64,000 bases of DNA from Papilionanthe hookeriana x Papilionanthe teres (GCA_022702705.1 CM040428.1:58322155-58386154); one strand, 5' to 3'; shown: positions 23,529-36,470, numbered from the stretch's first letter. Notes: generated by a model not told the origin, from the sequence alone. Numbers and translations: made by a program.

Positions 23529-23554
23529 ACTAGATGGATATTTCTCCACCTCCA
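23529..23554. repeat. 26-bp direct repeat flanking the Copia element (right copy)
   Basis: Partner of 20695-20720; differs by G to C at the 16th base. It continues TCGTAACAAACTTCTG, probably the interrupted LTR of the older Copia copy at 19505. Confidence 0.7.
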
Positions 23555-23677
23555 TCGTAACAAACTTCTGACAGCAGGACCACCTGCTCCACCTCCTGCC
23601 ATCCCATGATTCTCCACTTCTCTAATTATATGCTTCAACCATCTATCACCTTAAACATTCTTCTGAATGGTCTATGT

Positions 23678-23678
23678 A

Positions 23679-23770
<92 letters not shown>

Positions 23771-23771
23771 G
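23678..23771. repeat. (TA)n microsatellite
   Basis: About 90 bp of nearly pure TA, with single G or T interruptions. Confidence 0.95.
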
Positions 23772-23799
23772 ACCCAATTAGATGAATGAACGGTAGCAT

Positions 23800-24160
23800 T
23801 GCTTTTTCTACTTAACACTTGCACTTACTGTTGCATTTACCGAAGCTTCAATCTACTGCTCTTCTTCAATGGCATCCCAGTGAAGACTTTCTCAACAACT
23901 CCTAGATCAATTGAAGGGGATCCCTTCAAAAGGTGTCATTTGGGTTCCTGAAATAGAATTTCATGTTGCACATCCAAACTTTGATTTAGACATACTAGCA
24001 AGCACACCTAAGACCACAGTACATCCAAAGTGCGGTGCTTGAATATTAGTGGCTTCAGTTTCTCTTCAGTTTGTTAAGGAATAAGTGTCAGAAGTCCTAC
24101 TGCTTCATCTCTAAGGTAGTTGGAGTAGCGGGGCAGGTATCCAAATTCTGCTGAATGTGA
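23800..24160 (-). other. Possible exon relic, unidentified
   Basis: On the minus strand, after a plausible acceptor (TCACATTCAG near 24150), one frame reads EFGYLPRYSNYLRDEAVGLL before a stop, then KLKPLIFKHRTLDVLW before the next. No family is recognised and there are several stops, so this is at best a pseudogene or the tail of a small gene starting at 25138. Confidence 0.2.
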
Positions 24161-24960
24161 TGTGATGATGGAGATGAAACAGGAAGTAAAATGGGTGAAA
24201 GTGACGAATTGCGAGAAAACTGGAAACAATGAATATATTCTAAACCTTTCTCCTATGTTCCTTTTTTTTTTGCTTTACGTTTCTTTAATAATCTCCCGGA
24301 TTTCACAAAACATTGGCCATAACCAGCCATCCTTTTCTTTAATTAACTCCCAGATTTCATATGAAGTTAGTATACAAATTGGAACCAAAATCACCTTGGT
24401 CAATCAAGGCTTAACCAACATAAGGAATTCATTAGCAAAACTTTTCCTCGCAGAAATCAGACGGCCTGTATTACATCGATGTTGGTTTCCTCAAATGTAG
24501 ATGTGTGCAAATTTATTACATTGACTCAGATGAGTACTAACTGGAATTTATGACTGAGTGTGTTGAAAATGGCAGGAGGAAAATCGTTAAAATAAGTTAA
24601 TTGATATAAACGACGCAAGCTAATAACTTTCTCGTCAGACCCAACAAAAGTGGAGGCCCCCGAAATAATTATTCAGATTAATGTCTCCACGTTCTGTTTA
24701 TGCCATCATTGGTCAAGTCTCACACCAAGCGCAAGTGAAGAAAGTTAAGCATTTCAATGAAGGTGAAATGATAATGACATGCTCCCGTTTCGACGCCGCT
24801 TTGCCCACTGATAGAGATAAGAGCCGGCCCCAGAAACCAAAATAAGAAAAGAGGAAACTTGGCTTACAAAAAAGAAGAAAATAAGGGAAGAAAGACGGGT
24901 GGGTTCTAAGCTAGATTCCAAAAACTTCGAAAACCTAAAGTAAAAGTGAAGGTGTTCGAG
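24161..24960. other. No supported gene
   Basis: Moderately AT-rich. The plus-strand frame at 24162-24500 has no recognisable family and no splice support. Confidence 0.4.
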
Positions 24961-24966
24961 AAGTAC

Positions 24967-25138
24967 CTCTAGATATCTCTTCGCTTGAGCTAGAAGCGTC
25001 GCCGGAACAAAAAGGGGCTCTGTTCAGCTCGATTTTTCTTAGTCTGAAGAAGAGCAGAAGAACAGCGGAGAAGAGTGCCACAACAGACCAAGCATCGCAC
25101 TTTGTTGAAACCGGAAAACGCAGAGATAATGCTATCAT
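24967..25138 (-). other. Possible orphan first exon of a membrane-anchored protein
   Basis: On the minus strand an ATG opens 57 codons with one hydrophobic segment (WSVVALFSAVLLLFF) followed by RLRKIELNRAPF and a Ser/Glu-rich part, ending at a plausible donor (AG|GTACTTC near 24965). A pyrimidine-rich leader-like sequence lies upstream (25140-25330). I found no convincing further exons. Family unknown. Confidence 0.25.
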
Positions 25139-25639
25139 GCATTAATGGAAGAAGGGACTGCTAGAAGGAAGGGAGCTAGTTTTATGAACCTTGAACCTAC
25201 AAATGGTAGAGGAAATGGAAAAGAATAAGATAGGTATGAGAGAATGTATCGAATAGAGGAAAAGCAGAGCAAATGAATGCGTCTTACATTTCTTTCTCGC
25301 CCTCAGTCTCTTCTCTTACAGCTTCAATTCAAAAATATTCTGATTCAAAATGGCAGAGATGGAGACGGGGCATGCTATATTTCTTGATTCGAAGTCTCGG
25401 TAGGATTGCTGTTTGCCTGTTTGTTTTGTATTTTTGGCCTTTCTCGCAGTTCGATGGTTGGGTAAAGTGCAGCGCAAGGGGGAGGAGGATCAGACGGACG
25501 CTGTGGGGTGTTTGGGGGGTCATCCGACCGTTGGAAATACAAATTTTGAATGTATTTGGACGTTACGGGAGGATGGAAGAGAACGTTACCGTATGAACAC
25601 CGCACCATCAGAGCTTACAACGTGAGATGCAGATCACGT

Positions 25640-26190
25640 GGGGAGCTGAATAAAATAGTCAGTTGGGTGTGGATTGTTTGAAATTAGAATAGTTGAGCTC
25701 ATTTGATTAATACAAAATATTTTAAAATAATAATTCGTTACTACATTTTAAAAATTTTAATAGTTGACTTTGAGTTCTCCGTTCAATTTTAATATTATGA
25801 AAAAGTTGAATAATATTAGGGTTAAGATTAATTTTTTAAATAAAAATTAAAGAGTCTACATTAAGAATGAATAAGCACGAATCCCGAGTAATTTTTATGA
25901 TCTAGAAGAAAAGAGCGAAAAAAAAAGAGCCCATAGATGAGACCAAGAGGTCCTACTTATCTTATTAGATGAAGCCATACGAGCTAAGGATGAAGGTCAA
26001 TCGAACCAGAAAAATGACAAAAATAATGATCCAAGTCTAAGTCGATCGGAGTTGAACAAACAAATTAGCACCCACGCTAAGCCCCACGAGTAAGCAGAGT
26101 GAAGATATTGCTCTACCACAATAAATCTAACCACATAAAAGAATCTGATTCCCACCATCACAAAACGCCACACTAACAACCACGAGATTC
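25640..26190. other. No gene seen
   Basis: AT-rich to 25860, then mixed sequence with no recognisable coding or repeat structure. Confidence 0.4.
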
Positions 26191-26650
26191 ATCCTCAGAG
26201 ACCAAGAATTGTCTATTCAACAGAGCCACACAATCGTCCCAAAAGATCTCTCTTATTAAGGAATAAGTTGTCTATCGAGTTATAATGATCCATATTCTAC
26301 TCAATAACCTATTCTCTTTCTGCCGACATGAAGTTCTCATCCAAGAATTGAGAGTCGACAGTCAGACAAGACCAACCGATCAGCAAAGCCCAGTCGACCA
26401 AGTCAGTAATGCCGACCCGAGGCTAATCAAATCCCGCTGAAAGAACCAACATTAACGAGCCAAAGTCATGATAGCCCAACTGACCTAGTCATAGAATGGT
26501 TCTGTGCACAATAGCTCGCATATGTAACGACCTGATTAAAGAACGTGAAGAAATGTAATATCATATATTATACCCAATAATGAACAATAAAACTTCTTGT
26601 CTATCAAATATCATGTCTTTTCTTAGGCCAACCTCTGAGGTTTAAAATCT
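26190..26650. repeat. LTR-like fragment, unclassified
   Basis: GACCAACCGATCAGCAAAGCC and CAGTCGACCAAGTCAGTAATG resemble in style the upstream parts of the LTRs at 45600 and 59340. No ends located. Confidence 0.25.
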
Positions 26651-26799
26651 CTGAACTAGAATCTTACAAGGGTACCGTCCACATAGCCTCTTTTGAATCG
26701 ATAGTATGCTTGCTAAGGATTGCCGAAACCTTGAAGTGTTGACTTTTCTTACGAAGTTGATGACTTTTCTTTACCAAGTGTCCACATAGCCTCATTTGA

Positions 26800-28516
26800 A
26801 TCGCCATTGTCGGGGAAGAATACTAAACGACGCCAAAAACTTGACCTCGGCGGCAACAAATACGAAGTAATAAATTTTTGCAAATAGTTGCAATTCAGTC
26901 ACATAATATAATTTGTTTAATAAGTTAACAGCCGATTATACGCAAGTATACGTATCGTTCAAGTAATATAGAACTCTAGCGGAGTCCTGGTTATCGATCT
27001 CACAGGGAGGAAGCAAATCTTAAAGCGTAGCATAGAAATCCAATAATCAATTTGCAAAACACTTAATGTATTACCAAAAATGCTATAGTTTAACGATGCT
27101 AGAGATTTTAAAATCACTAAATTTCTTTCTAAGCTTCAAAGTAAAGTAACTACTACTACAATAAGTTTTTGTAATGCAAGGTTCAAATTTAGAGAAAATG
27201 TCATTCCCCTTTACAATGATATTTTGGTGAGTCAATAATAAAGATTAATAAGATTCTTGTATTGTGCTAAATAGGAGGATACCTATTCTTTACCCGCTTG
27301 CGAGTGCTATAAAAAACATTGGTTAATCCTAAGTTTAGTCCCTGAATCTGTGGTTAGGTTAGGATGATACTGATTCTCACTCTAGAGCTCACACTTTCCT
27401 TCGCCTAAAAGTTAACTCTCGCTTTGGTTTCCAAGCACTATGACCAAATTGAAGATTTTAGTCTGTTACCCTAAAATCTCCAATTCTACGTCTAATAAAC
27501 ATATTTCCCTATTTATTTGAACCAAACCCCCATGAACTTCACCATCCATGGAGTTCGAATGTAATCTCCACTTCTATTGTAGAAAGCATAGCCCTTTCAG
27601 ATCGTATGTTTCATAACGTATTTTAACAAATCAATTGGCCACATCAAAAAGTAAATTAAGAACGAAGTGGAAAATCATCACAATTTCTTATCATTTATAT
27701 GGCACATCCAATTTAAACTATCACATCACCATTTATCACTGCATTGAGAAAACAAAGAAATCTACTCAGAATTCATAGAGAAGATATGACTAAAAAAGAT
27801 TTTACATATAAAAACAACGTCATACAAACAATAAGAAGTAAATACAACTTATCTGATTTACTTCCCCAAAAAAATCCCTTGCAGTTCCCTTGGATCTTCT
27901 TCTCTCTTTTCAACAACACATAATTTCCTCTTGGAATAGTAGAGAAGAACCAATTTCTCACTTTCCCTCTCATCCTACAACTTCTTTGAGAAGAACCCCT
28001 CACAAAAAAACTCTAAACTTCAAACCCTACTCTAAACTCTCTCTAAACACTTCCTCTCCACTCACACACACTTAAGCGCACACCACACACTCTCTAACCC
28101 AACACACTTACATCCCCTCACTGATTTCTTCCACCCAAAATAAGTTAAATTCGTCTAGGACCAAAATTTTCAAAGAGATGCCTCAAAAATCTTTTCTAAA
28201 AGCGTTCAAATACATTGAATCTAGCCTGAACCGACATTGGACTCCATCGACGGGCAATACAGAGCTGTCAGCGGCCTATCCTAACTTTTATTCCTGAACT
28301 CTCTGGAAAAACGCGTCGTCGGCGCCGGTTTGGGCACTGTTGCCGCCAGACTTTCAAAAAATTGGTTTTAGCATTTTTTCAATCCAAAATTCGTTCCTTT
28401 TCACTTCTTTTTACTCCAGTTTCTTAAAATCAGCATACTTTCTATTAAAGTGCAATATCACAAAAAATGAGTATAAAATATAAATGAAAAATCAAACATA
28501 TTTCGGTGCATCAACC
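26800..28516. repeat. Dispersed repeat E, copy 1
   Basis: Includes GCAAGTATACGTATCGTTCA and GTTATCGATCTCACAGGGAG, a sequence type I recall as common in plant repeats but cannot assign. From 27225 it is co-linear with 28905-30326: CCTATTCTTTACC, TTCTCACTCTAGAG, ACCCTAAAATCTCCAATT, CCCTATTTATTTGA, AAATCATCACAATTTCTT. It ends TTTCGGTGCATCA; the second copy ends TTTAGGTGTATCA. Coding capacity not seen. Confidence 0.6.
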
Positions 28517-28827
28517 CCTCGCTTGCAGAAGAGGGCTCCTCAAGGAAATAGGTGGAGGTTGAAAGATGATTAACATCCTTCTGGCTGTCTACATTATACA
28601 GACCATCGATCGCCCTTAGATCACAGGAGGGTCGATAGATCATAAAAGTGAGGAGGTCAATCACAATATCTTGGTCTGTGGTCGGCTCGCTGTAGCGAGC
28701 GCTCGATACCTAATAATGACCTACCAAAAATAATTTTGTTGGGGGTCGCAATTGCTAAGATAGTGAAAGCCATCCAAAATAAGGATTACTTCAGAAATGT
28801 ACTGATCCACCGATATTTATGCTTATA

Positions 28828-28897
<70 letters not shown>
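28828..28897. repeat. (TA)n microsatellite
   Basis: About 70 bp of pure TA at the truncated edge of repeat E copy 2. Confidence 0.95.
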
Positions 28898-28899
<2 letters not shown>

Positions 28900-28904
28900 G
28901 ATAA

Positions 28905-30326
28905 GTTATGGAAATTATTTCTGTGGAAGTATCTAAAATGTGTTGTGTCAAATAGGAGTAATTTTATTCTTTACCTTTACTAGATATGCTATAAATAACA
29001 TATCTACTATTTTAAAAATTTTGAAGAAGGGTTAGACAGGAAAGATACTAGCTCTCACTCTAAAGTTTCCTAGATTCCCTCCACCTAGTGGCTAACATCT
29101 CGTATCAAAACATAAAACAATAAATCAAATTGAGGTCTTTAGCCTATCACTCTAAAGTCATCTAATTTTACACCCATCAAAGTATATCTCCCTATTTATT
29201 TGCACTCAACCATATGGATTACATTTTTAATCATACAATCTCATGTGATTCTTTCCTATTGTTGATTGAGATAATATCATATCAGTTCTTACATGTTATC
29301 ACAATAAATTTTAACATCTTACTTGGCCAAATCGCAAGTAAATGAAGTGGAAGGTTTTAAATCATCACAATTTCTTCCAACATTGAAATCCTATACTTCA
29401 CACAACATACTTCCATATCTTTATTATTTCATCATTTTAAGGAAAAAGATAAAGAAAACTACTCAGAATTCATGAAGAAAATACAATCATAACTTAGTTT
29501 AAAGTAGAAATCATAGTGAAAACATAATAAGTCTTAATTAAAAACTAAATGTAATCACAAAGATAAAGACTTATCTAAAAATCCTCTCCACCAAACTCTT
29601 GAAGTTCTTTTGAAAACTTTATTTTCCCTTACAATACTCCATAGAGGTTCGCACCTAACTCTAAGTGTTCTAAATCTCACTTATAATCCTAATACAAACT
29701 GTAATAAAATAAAGTAAAGATGGTGAAGTGGAGATGTGTGTTCTAAAAGAATTCTCTAACATAAACCACACACTTAAACATAAACCACACCCTCCAACAT
29801 CAACTATTTTTCTGATTTTCAAGTCCTCTTTTTATCCTTTTTTAAAAGGTGTCTTCATATATCTTCAAATTGTGTCTAGATTTAACGTATCTTCTAAGAG
29901 ATGCATCCATTCAAGAGAGATTAATTTAAATTTGGCACCAATAGGAAGTTATCTACATTCTTACCAAGAGGTGCCTCAAAAAGCTCTTTAAAATGACGTC
30001 TAAAATTAAATAACTCCTATTTTATAACTCCTGCACGTAAGCGCGGGGTTTCGGTGCTTAGCCGCGAGCTTGTTAGGGGTTGGGCGCATAGCCACGGAGC
30101 CTTGGCGTGTAAGCGCGGATTTTGGCGCTTAGCCGCCACAGATCACTTTTTCAATTTTCTTCACTTTTGCTCCAAATTGGATTCTTTTTTACTTCTTTCA
30201 TCACAACCATCCATTTAATGATGTATGTAAGGAAAATACACAAAATACCTTCAATTAAAATGCAATATCATCAAAAATAGGTACACAAATGTGTATAAAA
30301 ATACTATATATTTTAGGTGTATCAAG
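28905..30326. repeat. Dispersed repeat E, copy 2, left-truncated at a (TA)n tract
   Basis: Co-linear with 27225-28516. At 30028-30130 it has a GC-rich insert in which GTAAGCGCGG and GCTTAGCCGC recur three times. The left part of copy 1 (26800-27225) is missing. Confidence 0.6.
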
Positions 30327-30344
30327 TACCACCAATGATGATCA

Positions 30345-31760
30345 GAGCTTGCCTCCAGAATCAAAAGAAGTATTGTACTGATCATCTGGATTGTAGCCAT
30401 GATATGAAGGAAGTCGACACTTCCAGATCCTGATCGAGGAGTTGATTAGAGCTAGAAAGGTCAAGGAGTTTGACGCTTTAATGACAACGAACAAGAGGCA
30501 GGTTAAAGCTCTAGTGGAAGAAATTTCAGACGCACCTGTTTGAACCCTTCCTATAATTGACATTGTTTTTTCCATCTTCGTATTAGAAGGAGATTCATCC
30601 CACCGAGCCAGCCTGAAGGGGCTTCGATCGAGCAAACTAAGTATAGTTACTATCACACCCAAACATAACATGCATCCCCCCACCATTTTTATTGACACGG
30701 ATCTACCCCCAATGTAAATCCCTATAGTGACACCATTTTGTCATAGTACTAGTTAGTAACTATCATATAGGCAGCATCCTTATCGACACCGGTAATTTAA
30801 TGAATAATTTGTTTAAAGTAGTGTTCGATATATGGGTCTTGGAAATGAGAGGTTAATTGCCATATCCAACCCACACTTTTGCTTCTCTAGCGAGATTTTA
30901 ATTTGAAGCTTTATCAGTTACCTAAGGGAAAAATGATAAGTAGTTCACCAACATTGAGAATTTTTTGGTGGTCGACTCGGCTCCAACTTACAATGCCATC
31001 TTCTACCAGCCCTTGTTCAATATTTTAAGTTTGTTACCTTAGTGTACCATGAAATAGTAAGTATTCAAGTGACAGAGAGGTAATGACCATTTGAGATAAA
31101 CTAGTGCAATCTTGCACTTTCTTTCCTCTAACGGTTGGAACTGAGGAGCAGGAGCCGCTCGAGATTGGGAATATATATGAGGGAGGCCTCTAAACTAGTG
31201 AAGCCACTTGCCAAGTCCTAATGACCAAAGAAGACCCCCATAAAGTTTTCTTAATCAATGAAACTTTTAACGTAGGCTCACAGGATGCACTGATTAGGAC
31301 CCTCCAGGACCTCTGGGATGTCTTTGCCTTGTTTACAATCGAGATGTCAAGGATTCTAATTGAAGTCATATGTCACCATCTGAATGCCATCCCTCCAGCA
31401 TGCCCCATGAAGCAGAAAATGATGTCCTCGGCTACTACACTGGTGAAGCCCATCCAGGAGAAAGTGCAGGGGTTGTCATAGGTTGTTATATTTAAGAGGT
31501 AAAAAATTTGACCTTGGTGACAAACATAATAATGGTGTACAAGGTGAACGGTAAGTGGAGGATGTGTTTGGACTTCATAAATTTGAATACTATATGCCTA
31601 AAAGATAGTTAACGTCTACCTCGAATCGACACTCATTTTGATTCAACGCCATAAGTAATGAGCTTCCTCAATACATTCTCTAGCTATCATCAAATAAATA
31701 TGCACCCGACCGATATAAAATAATAGCATTCATTATTAGCTAGGGTGTATTTTGTTATAT
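30345..31760 (+). pseudogene. Ty3/Gypsy gag-protease-RT remnant
   Basis: Decayed plus-strand polyprotein. Gag C-terminal block KYCTDHLDCSHDMKEVD with ILIEELIRARKVKEFD (30370-30480). Protease-like ILIDTGN (30785-30805) and FLVVDSAPTYNAIF (30965-31005). RT start DVFALFTIEMSRI and VICHHLNAIPPACPMKQK (31318-31420), then NGKWRMCLDF (31549-31580), LPRIDTHFDSTP and SFLNTFSSYHQI (31615-31690). Many stops and frameshifts. The block order gag-PR-RT fits Gypsy elements. No LTRs were identified around it. Confidence 0.75.
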
Positions 31761-31846
31761 TGTAACGTCTTTCAGGTTTACAAGATGTGGGGCTACAAGC
31801 CAATGATTGATGGATATATTTATTTCTAATAATAGTGGAAATCAAC

Positions 31847-32046
31847 ATTTTGATTATTTTCAATTAAGTTGGAAACGAGTTGATATTTGAGATTTCATAG
31901 TTTGATTTAATACAATTTGTTCATGTTAGATCTTAAATTCAAGCGCTTAGATTTTGATTATTTTCAATTGAGTTGGAAAGGAGTTGATATTTGAGATTTT
32001 GTAGTTTAAATTAATAAAAATTGTTCATGTTAGATGTTAAATTCAA
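31847..32046. repeat. ~105-bp tandem duplication
   Basis: TTTTGATTATTTTCAATT...TTAAATTCAA occurs at 31847-31942 and again at 31952-32046 with about ten differences. Confidence 0.7.
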
Positions 32047-32059
32047 AATATTGGAAATC

Positions 32060-33200
32060 AACATTTTCTTTAAAAATTTAGGGATTCAATGATTGTTAGA
32101 TTCCCACCAGGGTTTTGAAAGCAAATTTTATTAAGTGGGATGCCTTCTTTGTAATGAATAGACCCAGTGTTAATTATATAAAAATAATGTGTAGTGCTTT
32201 TATTTTTATTTTGATGAGATTGAAGCCAAGTACAATTATTTTTCCAATTTTGTGTCTTACTCTATTTACACTTTGTATTTTTCTTCATTCAAAATCTCAA
32301 AAGGTTGTTCAAAACTTGTCGAAAGTTAGAATATGGAATATTGTTAACATTCCTTAGAATAAGAACGACTGAAATAAGAGGTTTTGTCAATCTTCAAAGG
32401 GAAGATTGGTATTCTTTGTAGAAGATAACAGACACCTATCACTAGACTTTAGGGCAAAATATTTCTTCTTAGGAACACCTGTTAGAATGATTTTCAAATT
32501 CAGTTAAGCTCTTTAATGGTTGGGTTTCTTATATTTTTTATATATGAATAGGATCAATCATGAGTTTACAATGATATATTAGAAAGCTTAGAGACATCCA
32601 TAAAGTCACTTATGTTTTCATGGTAAAACCACTTGAAGATAACTCTCAAATTATTGAAGATAGATTTCCTTATTTCTAGACCAAATTATTACCACATCCT
32701 TTTGTTTAATATTAACAAGCATTTTGAAAATTTTTAAGGACAAAGAGGTATAACCTTACGGTTATAAATTTTGTAAAGAGTTTAAAATGTAATATACTTC
32801 TTATTCTCCTGCATCAAATGACCTTTAATGAGAATATTGTGTTCAATCTTTAAGCACATTGTTGACCTCACTTTTGTGAGAATTATTTATAAATCATTTT
32901 GAGAAAGGAAGTCTACCAATATTGAACTCATAAATCTTACCAATGGTCACTAAACCCAAATGTATAGGGTAAAACCCTAATGAAGCATTTTCAACCTAAA
33001 ATTTAATGACACTCTAAAATGATCAATCAGTAATGACAACTCTAATTTGATCAACAACTGACCAAACTGATCAACCTTTGACCCAAATGATCAAACTAGT
33101 TAAAAATGGTCAATCCATGACCTTCGAATCGGTGAATTTTAAGTGAAACATTAAAAAGATGAGGGGGAAAAAAAGTAAAATACCTAAAATTACTAAACCC
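32060..33200. other. No gene seen
   Basis: AT-rich. The 80-codon frame at 32115-32357 is hydrophobic and Phe/Ile-rich with no family match. From 32990 to 33120 TGACCAAACTGATCAACC-type units recall the C/A-rich repeat at 6730. Confidence 0.4.
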
Positions 33201-33520
33201 CTAATCTCTAACTCACGCACAGGCCTCCCACCCTTTTGCGACTCAACCGAGCCCTAGCCGAGCATCCCTCGCCGAGCTCCCTCTCCTCTCCTCGCGAGGC
33301 TTCGGTCCAAGGTCCCTCTTCTCTCCTCGCGAGGCTTCAGTATAAGGTCCCCTCTCCCTCTCTTACTCTGGTAAAGCTTCCACCTACACTCGCCACGCAC
33401 TTTGCCGCTCTGCCTCCACTTCCCCTACTCCGCTTGCCACGCAATTCTTGTCGCCACTTCACCAACCTTGTCGCATTCGGTTCACTCCCTCGGTAAGTCG
33501 AAGATATGTTTCTTCTCCAA
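33200..33520. other. GC-rich leader-like island with ~41-bp tandem repeat
   Basis: CTCTCCTCGCGAGGCTTC is repeated (near 33283 and 33324) within pyrimidine-rich DNA that looks like a 5' untranslated region or LTR leader and ends near a possible donor (CGGTAAGTCG at 33490). No downstream coding exon could be assigned, so I do not call a gene. Confidence 0.3.
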
Positions 33521-35690
33521 TCCTTGGCTATAAAAATCCAAATTGGGGAAGTGGTGAGGTTGTTGTTGGATCGCTGCTGGTTGTGTGTCGTTGCTGGAGC
33601 TTTGCGTTCTACTCTTTCCGGTCCAAAGCCCTCTTTCCTTTATTCAGGCATTTGGGGGTAAGAATCTCATACTCACTTTCTCCTGTGGTTCAGTTGTGGA
33701 AACTTCAGGCCATAAAATCGGATTACTTAAGCCATTGGATGCATAAGAATCGGGTTCCTAATAATTTCGGGATGTTTTCTTTGGTGTGGTACACTTGAAA
33801 TGTTTAGTGTTGAAGTGTCAATTATATCTGAATTTATAAATGATTTGTGGATAGAAGCTTAAAGTTTTTTATTCCAATTTATTTGAGCTCAGGGAAAAGA
33901 TTTGAGCCTCTTGTTTTCTGTTCCCTTTGATAGCAGGCTTCGGTACAGTTATATGGAATTACCTTCTACTATTCTGTTTTCTTTTTTAAGGTTCATGAAT
34001 CCGGATTATGTTCCTTCAATTGTTCGATTTGCCACCAGTAATGCTTATTCAAGGGTGACAAATAAGATTTAGAACGCTTTCTTTAACATTTGCTTTGATG
34101 GGTATAAGCCGAAGGTTTTCTATGAAATTTGTTCCTTAACAGTTGTTTTGATATTCAAGAATCATGAACAGGTCCGTTGTGGGCTACGCTTAAGTCTAGT
34201 TTATATGTAATCGTTTTTATAGAACAACCTATTTTGAGGGTGTTTATTCTCTCTTGAAGTGCTTAAATAGCTTGAAGACTTGTCATTTTTGAAGAAGTCT
34301 TCGTTCATCATCTTGAGTTTAGTTGGTTCTGATAGCTTCTTCATGCTTAGCAATTTATGAATTAGAGAATTTTAAGTTACAGATCTTTAGGGATGTACAT
34401 ATCTTTTCTCTTTTTATATACTTCTTTGAATAAACTTACTTATACGCCATGCACTACCTTTGTGTTCACATATCTAACACAAACTTTTTTTTAACATATA
34501 TGGCATTAGGAGAATTTTCTTTACTTATATGGTTGTGAAAATTGTGAAAGTTTCGATGGCATACATGTTGTTGATTCAATTAGTTTGAAGCAAGCGACTA
34601 ACAAAAGAATGTGAAGCATTTGTTTCTATATGCATTTAAGGCCTGTTGTTCATTGAGATTGCAAAGAAAATCCTGATAAGAGGTATCATTGGGTGGAAAA
34701 TTTTAAGCTGTTCAATGGCAATTGTGATTCCCAGTTATATGGTTCTCTTGCATTCTTATGATAGCAGAGTATTTGTCACTCTATGCTCACTCTTAACTCT
34801 TTTTGTCTTGGGGTAAACACATACATTTGCTGATTTTCTAGTTTTCTTATATAATTGTGCAAATTTCCTTAGTATTCATAATCCTAACGCTTCAAATCTT
34901 TAAGTATTTATACGCTTAACACCTAAATCTAAATATATGATACTTATAGATTTTTACATAACTTAATATATTTGCATACTTGATACTTAATTAAAAAAAA
35001 ATGCATTTTTTCGGATTTTAAAATATTTATATATATAACATCCGAACTTTGAAAGCATGTGTGCAGTTTTATTTTTTTCATCAAGTATTTACATATCTAA
35101 CACTCAAACTTCAATTTTACATGCATTTCATCTTATCCTATGCATGAAAGTGTGTTGTCTATTTTCAAATATGAAAATTTTGGGACGATATATATATGTG
35201 TGAAAGATTTTTGTGGCATAAATGTAAAAATTGAAGTATAGGTGTGAATATAATGGGACCTTTACATGCTTACCACCTGATTCTTATATACTTAAATACC
35301 TCACACTAAAGCTCCAATATCTACAAACCTGTTATGCAATTCTTTTATATTTATATACTAGCTTTCAATTCTTTTGTATTCATGTATCTAAGACCCTGAA
35401 TTTCGATCTCTCTATATTACTTTAACGATGCATGAAAGGCTACCTCTTTGACATGCCGTCAAAATTTTGGATGCTGTGAAAGTAGGATTTAGGTGTTGCA
35501 CTTGAGGGTAACCTGTATATGTGCAGAATTTTACCCAAGCTTTGTATATTTTCATATGCTCGCTGCAGGGAATTGCAATTTCCTTACACATATGTCATTC
35601 CTTTTAAGCATGGAAAGTTCTAAACATTATCCCGAGAGCTTGCGGTTTTCTAGTTGCAATGTCGGGGTTGTCTTGGGTTTCATTACATTG
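33521..35690. other. No supported gene
   Basis: T-rich plus strand, intron-like composition. TATCTAACAC/TTACATAT motifs recur at about 34480, 35090 and 35280-35400. No conserved protein frame. Confidence 0.4.
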
Positions 35691-36470
35691 CTCTTTGTAA
35701 AGGGTTTTGAACACTATTTTGGGCTGCCTATGCTCACGTTTTTGGGGCAGATTTCGAGCATTGTTTTGGGCTGGATGTGCTCAACGTTTTGGGCTTTTCA
35801 TAATTGCTGTTTGGAAAGGTTTTGTGCCCCGTTTAGGCTATATTTTTTTTCTTTTTGACATGTTTGGGACAGTTTTGAGGTCTGTTTGGTTGCAGCATCG
35901 GGCTGCAGTTTGAGACTTTATTTGGTGGTATTTGGCTGCGGTTTGAGACTTTATTTGGTGGTGTTTGACTGCAAGATTTTGAGCCGGTTTGGTTCAGTTT
36001 TGTGGAGTTGTTTGGCTGCAGTTTATTGGAGTGGTTTGGTCTGGTTTTGGGCTTGTTTGCCCGCTGGTTATGGGGTTGTTTCGCTGCTGTTTTCTGGAAC
36101 TATTTAGTCTAGTTTGGGCTTGTTTGCCCGCTGTTTTTGGACTTGTTTGCCCACTTGTTATGGAGTTGTATGGTTGCAGTTCTTGAGCCTTTTTGTAGCT
36201 TATATGGGCCACGGTTTGGAGGTTTTAAATGTTGTTTTCATGGGCTGAATTTGCTGCATTTTGGGGCTTTTAAAAGCACGTCTTTTGAGCTGTAGTTTGT
36301 GGCCTGTTTTGGTGATGTTTGGACAGTAGTTCGTGGCCCTTTTTGGGGAAACTTGGGTTGTAATTAGTGGCCCGTTTTGGTGATGTTTGGGCTCCAATTT
36401 TTAATCTGTTTTGCGCCCTTTTTGTGCTGTAGTTTTGGGTATTTTAGTGGCTCTGATTGCTGCGGGTTTT
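35690..36470. repeat. G/T-rich degenerate tandem array
   Basis: The plus strand is built from TTTGGGCTTGTTTGCCCGCTG, GAGACTTTATTTGGTGGT and GGCTGCAGTTTG units repeated with variation. Trp/Leu/Val/Cys-rich frames arise from composition only. Strand asymmetry is strong. Confidence 0.55.

Noticed and set aside
23453..23638. Minus-strand frame with HIIREVENHGMAGGGAGGPA
   Set aside because: Looks protein-like for 25 residues but runs directly into the Copia 3' LTR; no supporting exon or family. Kept only as a curiosity near the possible exon at 23800-24160.
30342..30698. 118-codon minus-strand frame
   Set aside because: Antisense shadow of the Gypsy gag remnant, which is recognisable on the plus strand.
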